8,193 bases of DNA from Thermoleophilia bacterium (GTDB lineage: Bacteria > Actinomycetota > Thermoleophilia > Miltoncostaeales > Miltoncostaeaceae): positions 1-8,193 of the forward strand of contig JAEMRL010000091.1 in assembly GCA_016463385.1 (NCBI GenBank). Direction: 5' to 3'. Under the pieces are notes generated by a model. That model had not been told where the DNA came from, did no database searches, and worked only from the letters and a program-made list of their open reading frames with translations. Shown piece after piece: positions 6,249 to 8,193 of this stretch. Each line of letters begins with the position of its first letter. The first letter of the stretch is position 1. The position numbers and the translations under genes were made by a program.

Positions 6249-7726
6249 TGAGCGACTCTCCGGATCTGCCCATGATGGACCCGGGCGCCGCCGAGGCGAT
6301 CCGCTGCGCCGACTGCGCGCGATCGGACAGCCTGGTGCGCGACCTCGACCCGGTCGACGTGATGCCGATCTCGCCGGAGGCCCTCCAGGGCTTCCCGGAC
6401 GGCGTCCCGCGCGCCCGGGGCATGGACCGGCGCTCGTTCCTGCGCACCGGCGCGATCGGGATGGCGTCGGTGTACGCCGCCACCCAGATCGACTGGACGC
6501 GGGCCTTCGAGGCGGCCGTCGCCGAGGGCGCCGACCCGGCCAACCAGGTCGTGATGATCTTCCTCAACGGCGGCAACGACGGGCTCAACACCGTCGTGCC
6601 GAACGGCGAGTACGCGGCCTACCTGGCGGCCCGCCCCGGTCTCGCGCGCATCCAGGGCCCCTCGACCGCCACGCAGGTCGGCTCGACGATCATGCCCGGC
6701 ACCGGCGACCAGCACGCCTGGGCGAACGTCGGCATCTCGGGCGTCGGCAACAACGGCGACACCCGCGGCTTCGACACCCTCTGGGGCGACGGCTCCGGCG
6801 GCGCCGGCTCGGATCTGGCCGTCTGGCCGGCGGCCGACTACACGCCGGCCAACCGCTCCCACTTCGACAGCCGCGACTACTGGTTCGCGGGCGCGCTCCA
6901 GAAGATGAGCACCGGCTGGCTCGGCCGCTGGCTCGACAAGTACGGCTCGGCCGACAACCCGCTGCAGGCCATCTCGCTCGACTCGAGCATCTCCAAGCAG
7001 ATCCGCACCGCCAAGGCCCCGGTCAGCGCCGTGCAGAGCCTGAACGGCGTCGAGTTCCGGGTGGACGGCGTGGCCACCAACCTCGTCAACACCACCGAGC
7101 AGATGGCCCCCCTCTCGCTCGTGGGCGCGGGCGCGGACAACATCGAGCTGGCCAAGGCGCGCGAGGTCTACGGGCGCACCGTCCAGGTCTCGCGCTCGCT
7201 GCGCAGCCTCGCCGGCGCGCCGGCGGCGGGCGGCTACCCCGCCTCGAACCTCTCCCAGCGCCTGCAGCTCGCCGCGACGCTCTTGTCGGCGAACCTCGGC
7301 ACCAAGGCCATCACCATCGACTGGGGCTCGTTCGACACCCACGGCAACCAGCTCCAGAGCCAGGACCCGCAGCTCACCACGCTCTCCCGGGCGCTTGCGG
7401 CCTTCAAGGCCGACCTCACCGCGCGGGGCATCGAGGGGCGCGTGCTGACGCTCGTCTTCTCCGAGTTCGGCCGCCGCGTGGAGACCAACGAGGGCGGCAC
7501 CGACCACGGCGCCGGCGGTCTGATGATGGCCATGGGCTCGGCGGTGCGCGGCGGCATGCGCGGGGACTTCCCCGGCCTGACCGTGCTCGACCGCGGCGAC
7601 CTCCGGGTCACCACCGACTTCCGCTCGGTCTACTCGTCGATCGTCGGCGAGTGGCTGGGAGGCGAGCCGGGCGCGGTCATCCCGGGCGGGCCCTTCCCGC
7701 TCGCCGGGGGGGCTCTGATCGGGTGA
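6248..7726 (+). CDS. DUF1501 family protein with an internal twin-arginine signal
   Basis: This 492-residue protein shows the DUF1501 signature: VVMIFLNGGNDGLNTVVPNG (101-120), SHFDSRDYWFAGAL (204-217), SFDTHGNQ (361-368), LVFSEFGRRVETNEGGTDHGAGG (402-424), VRGGMRGDFPGL (433-444) and VTTDFRSVYSSIVGEWLGGEP (454-474). The family resembles alkaline phosphatase/sulfatase-fold proteins but has no established reaction. A Tat signal, DRRSFLRTGAIGMASVYAA (60-78), is preceded by 58 unusual residues containing a CxxC (C20, C23). ATG 6248 overlaps the DUF1800 stop, with AGGTG (6238-6242) ahead. An in-frame ATG at 6422 (M59) would give a conventional short Tat leader, but the third codon positions of 6248-6421 are strongly GC-biased, so that stretch looks coding. 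Residues about 138-200 are Gly/Ser-rich and differ from the usual family sequence there. It is probably exported folded, perhaps with the DUF1800 partner. Confidence 0.93.
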   Translation: MSDSPDLPMMDPGAAEAIRCADCARSDSLVRDLDPVDVMPISPEALQGFPDGVPRARGMDRRSFLRTGAIGMASVYAATQIDWTRAFEAAVAEGADPANQVVMIFLNGGNDGLNTVVPNGEYAAYLAARPGLARIQGPSTATQVGSTIMPGTGDQHAWANVGISGVGNNGDTRGFDTLWGDGSGGAGSDLAVWPAADYTPANRSHFDSRDYWFAGALQKMSTGWLGRWLDKYGSADNPLQAISLDSSISKQIRTAKAPVSAVQSLNGVEFRVDGVATNLVNTTEQMAPLSLVGAGADNIELAKAREVYGRTVQVSRSLRSLAGAPAAGGYPASNLSQRLQLAATLLSANLGTKAITIDWGSFDTHGNQLQSQDPQLTTLSRALAAFKADLTARGIEGRVLTLVFSEFGRRVETNEGGTDHGAGGLMMAMGSAVRGGMRGDFPGLTVLDRGDLRVTTDFRSVYSSIVGEWLGGEPGAVIPGGPFPLAGGALIG

Positions 7727-8148
7727 GGCCCGTCGTGCGCATCGCCGGTGCGCTGATCTGCATATCGCTGGTGGCGGCCGCCAGCGCGGTGGCGGCCCCC
7801 CGGCTGCACCGCACGAAGCTCCCGGCGCCGCCTCCCCTGCCCACCTCGCTCGCGGTCGACGAGGGCGAGTGGGTGGTGAGACCCTCCAAGACGGTCGTCG
7901 CGGCGGGCGAGGTCAGCATCCGCGTCTACAACCGCGGCATGGACGACCACGACCTGACGCTCGTCGACGCCACCGGCGCCACGCAGCAGATCTTCCTCGC
8001 CCCGGGCGAGCAGGGCAGCATCCGCGCCACGCTGACCCCGGGCGTGTGGAAGCTCTACTGCTCGCTCTTCGAGGGCACGCCGTCATCGCACGAGGTCCTC
8101 GGCATGGTGGCCCTGGTGAGGGCGAAGACGGACCGGACGGTGCGCTAG
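7723..8148 (+). CDS. Secreted cupredoxin-like (type 1 copper) protein
   Basis: This 141-residue protein has a Sec-type signal (RPVVRIAGALICISLVAAAS, 2-21; likely cleavage after AVAA near 25), a Pro-rich linker (TKLPAPPPLP, 31-40) and one cupredoxin domain. Visible strands are EWVVRPSKTVVAAGEVSIRVYN (49-70), DHDLTLVD (75-82), QQIFLAPGEQGSIRATL (88-104) and GVWKLYCSL (107-115). Candidate copper ligands are H76 in DDHDLTL, C113 in LYCS, H123 in SSHEV and M128 in LGMVA. The Cys-to-His loop has nine residues, longer than the two of plastocyanin or the four of azurin and common bacterial plastocyanin-like domains. It probably carries single electrons outside the membrane. The GTG at 7723 overlaps the DUF1501 stop by four bases, the same junction type as before DUF1800. 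A GTG at 7735, behind GGTGAGG (7722-7728), is a credible alternative start and would remove four residues without harming the signal. Confidence 0.8.
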   Translation: MRPVVRIAGALICISLVAAASAVAAPRLHRTKLPAPPPLPTSLAVDEGEWVVRPSKTVVAAGEVSIRVYNRGMDDHDLTLVDATGATQQIFLAPGEQGSIRATLTPGVWKLYCSLFEGTPSSHEVLGMVALVRAKTDRTVR

Positions 8149-8159
8149 CGGAGCGCTAG
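8145..8159. terminator. Short palindrome between convergent genes, possible bidirectional termination hairpin
   Basis: CTAGCG (8145-8150), GAG, CGCTAG (8154-8159) is a perfect 6-bp inverted repeat with a 3-base centre. It contains the TAG stop of the cupredoxin gene (8146-8148) in one arm and the TAG stop of the minus-strand gene (CTA at 8156-8158) in the other. No T-run is visible on either strand, so termination by this hairpin is a guess. Confidence 0.35.
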
Positions 8160-8193
8160 ACCGTGGTGCCGACCAGGGCGCCGATGGCGTAGG
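8156..8193 (-). CDS. C-terminal end of an unidentified minus-strand gene
   Basis: Reading the minus strand from the window edge gives YAIGALVGTTV followed by TAG (CTA at 8156-8158 on the plus strand). All eleven sense codons end in G or C, matching the codon bias of the real genes, and the tail is hydrophobic like the last membrane helix of an integral membrane protein. The gene would converge on the cupredoxin gene with only 7 bases between the stop codons. The stretch is far too short to name a family; it could also be chance in such GC-rich DNA. Confidence 0.35.
   Translation of the reverse strand, partial: YAIGALVGTTV

Noticed and set aside
6146..7507. Minus-strand open frame of 453 codons opposite the DUF1501 gene
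   Set aside because: Same reasoning: no domain signature, and the plus strand has unmistakable DUF1501 motifs.
1..8193. CRISPR array, tRNA/rRNA genes, insertion sequences or phage genes
   Set aside because: I saw no regularly spaced direct repeats, no cloverleaf-like sequence and no transposase or integrase motifs on either strand.

Overview
The window is very GC-rich, with G or C at nearly every third codon position. It is densely packed with plus-strand genes that overlap or lie a few bases apart. These traits, the Sua5-glyA neighbourhood and the DUF1800/DUF1501 pair suggest a high-GC actinobacterium, perhaps of the Thermoleophilia/Solirubrobacterales type. That placement is inference; no rRNA or other marker gene is present. 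There is no sign of phage, insertion sequence, CRISPR or tRNA.

Layout. (1) Positions 1-1535 are housekeeping: the C-terminal end of a Sua5/YrdC/TsaC-type threonylcarbamoyl-AMP synthase, then glyA (serine hydroxymethyltransferase). (2) After a roughly 100-bp GC-rich gap with a strong dyad, positions 1638-3755 hold a tight three-gene sulfur cassette: a sulfide:quinone oxidoreductase, a DsrC/TusE-family protein with only the C-terminal cysteine, and a DsrE2-type (DsrE/DsrF/DrsH-like) protein with one cysteine. It reads as a compact sulfide-oxidation and sulfane-sulfur relay unit. (3) A 97-bp gap (3756-3852) carries two perfect inverted repeats, the second ending 9 bp before the next start codon. 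(4) Positions 3853-8148 hold four genes, each overlapping the next by 1 to 4 bases: a Sec-exported GH26-like glycoside hydrolase, a DUF1800 protein, a Tat-exported DUF1501 protein and a Sec-exported type-1-copper cupredoxin. Together they look like one translationally coupled operon for an extracytoplasmic function that is not established. (5) At the right edge a minus-strand gene ends convergently with the cupredoxin gene, and both stop codons sit in the arms of a short palindrome.

The two most interesting units are the sulfur cassette (single-cysteine DsrC/TusE beside SQR and DsrE2) and the exported GH26-like/DUF1800/DUF1501/cupredoxin operon. The families are known individually. The second combination, and the form its members take here (long CxxC leader before the Tat motif, no visible signal on DUF1800, lengthened copper-ligand loop), is the best candidate for an undescribed system.
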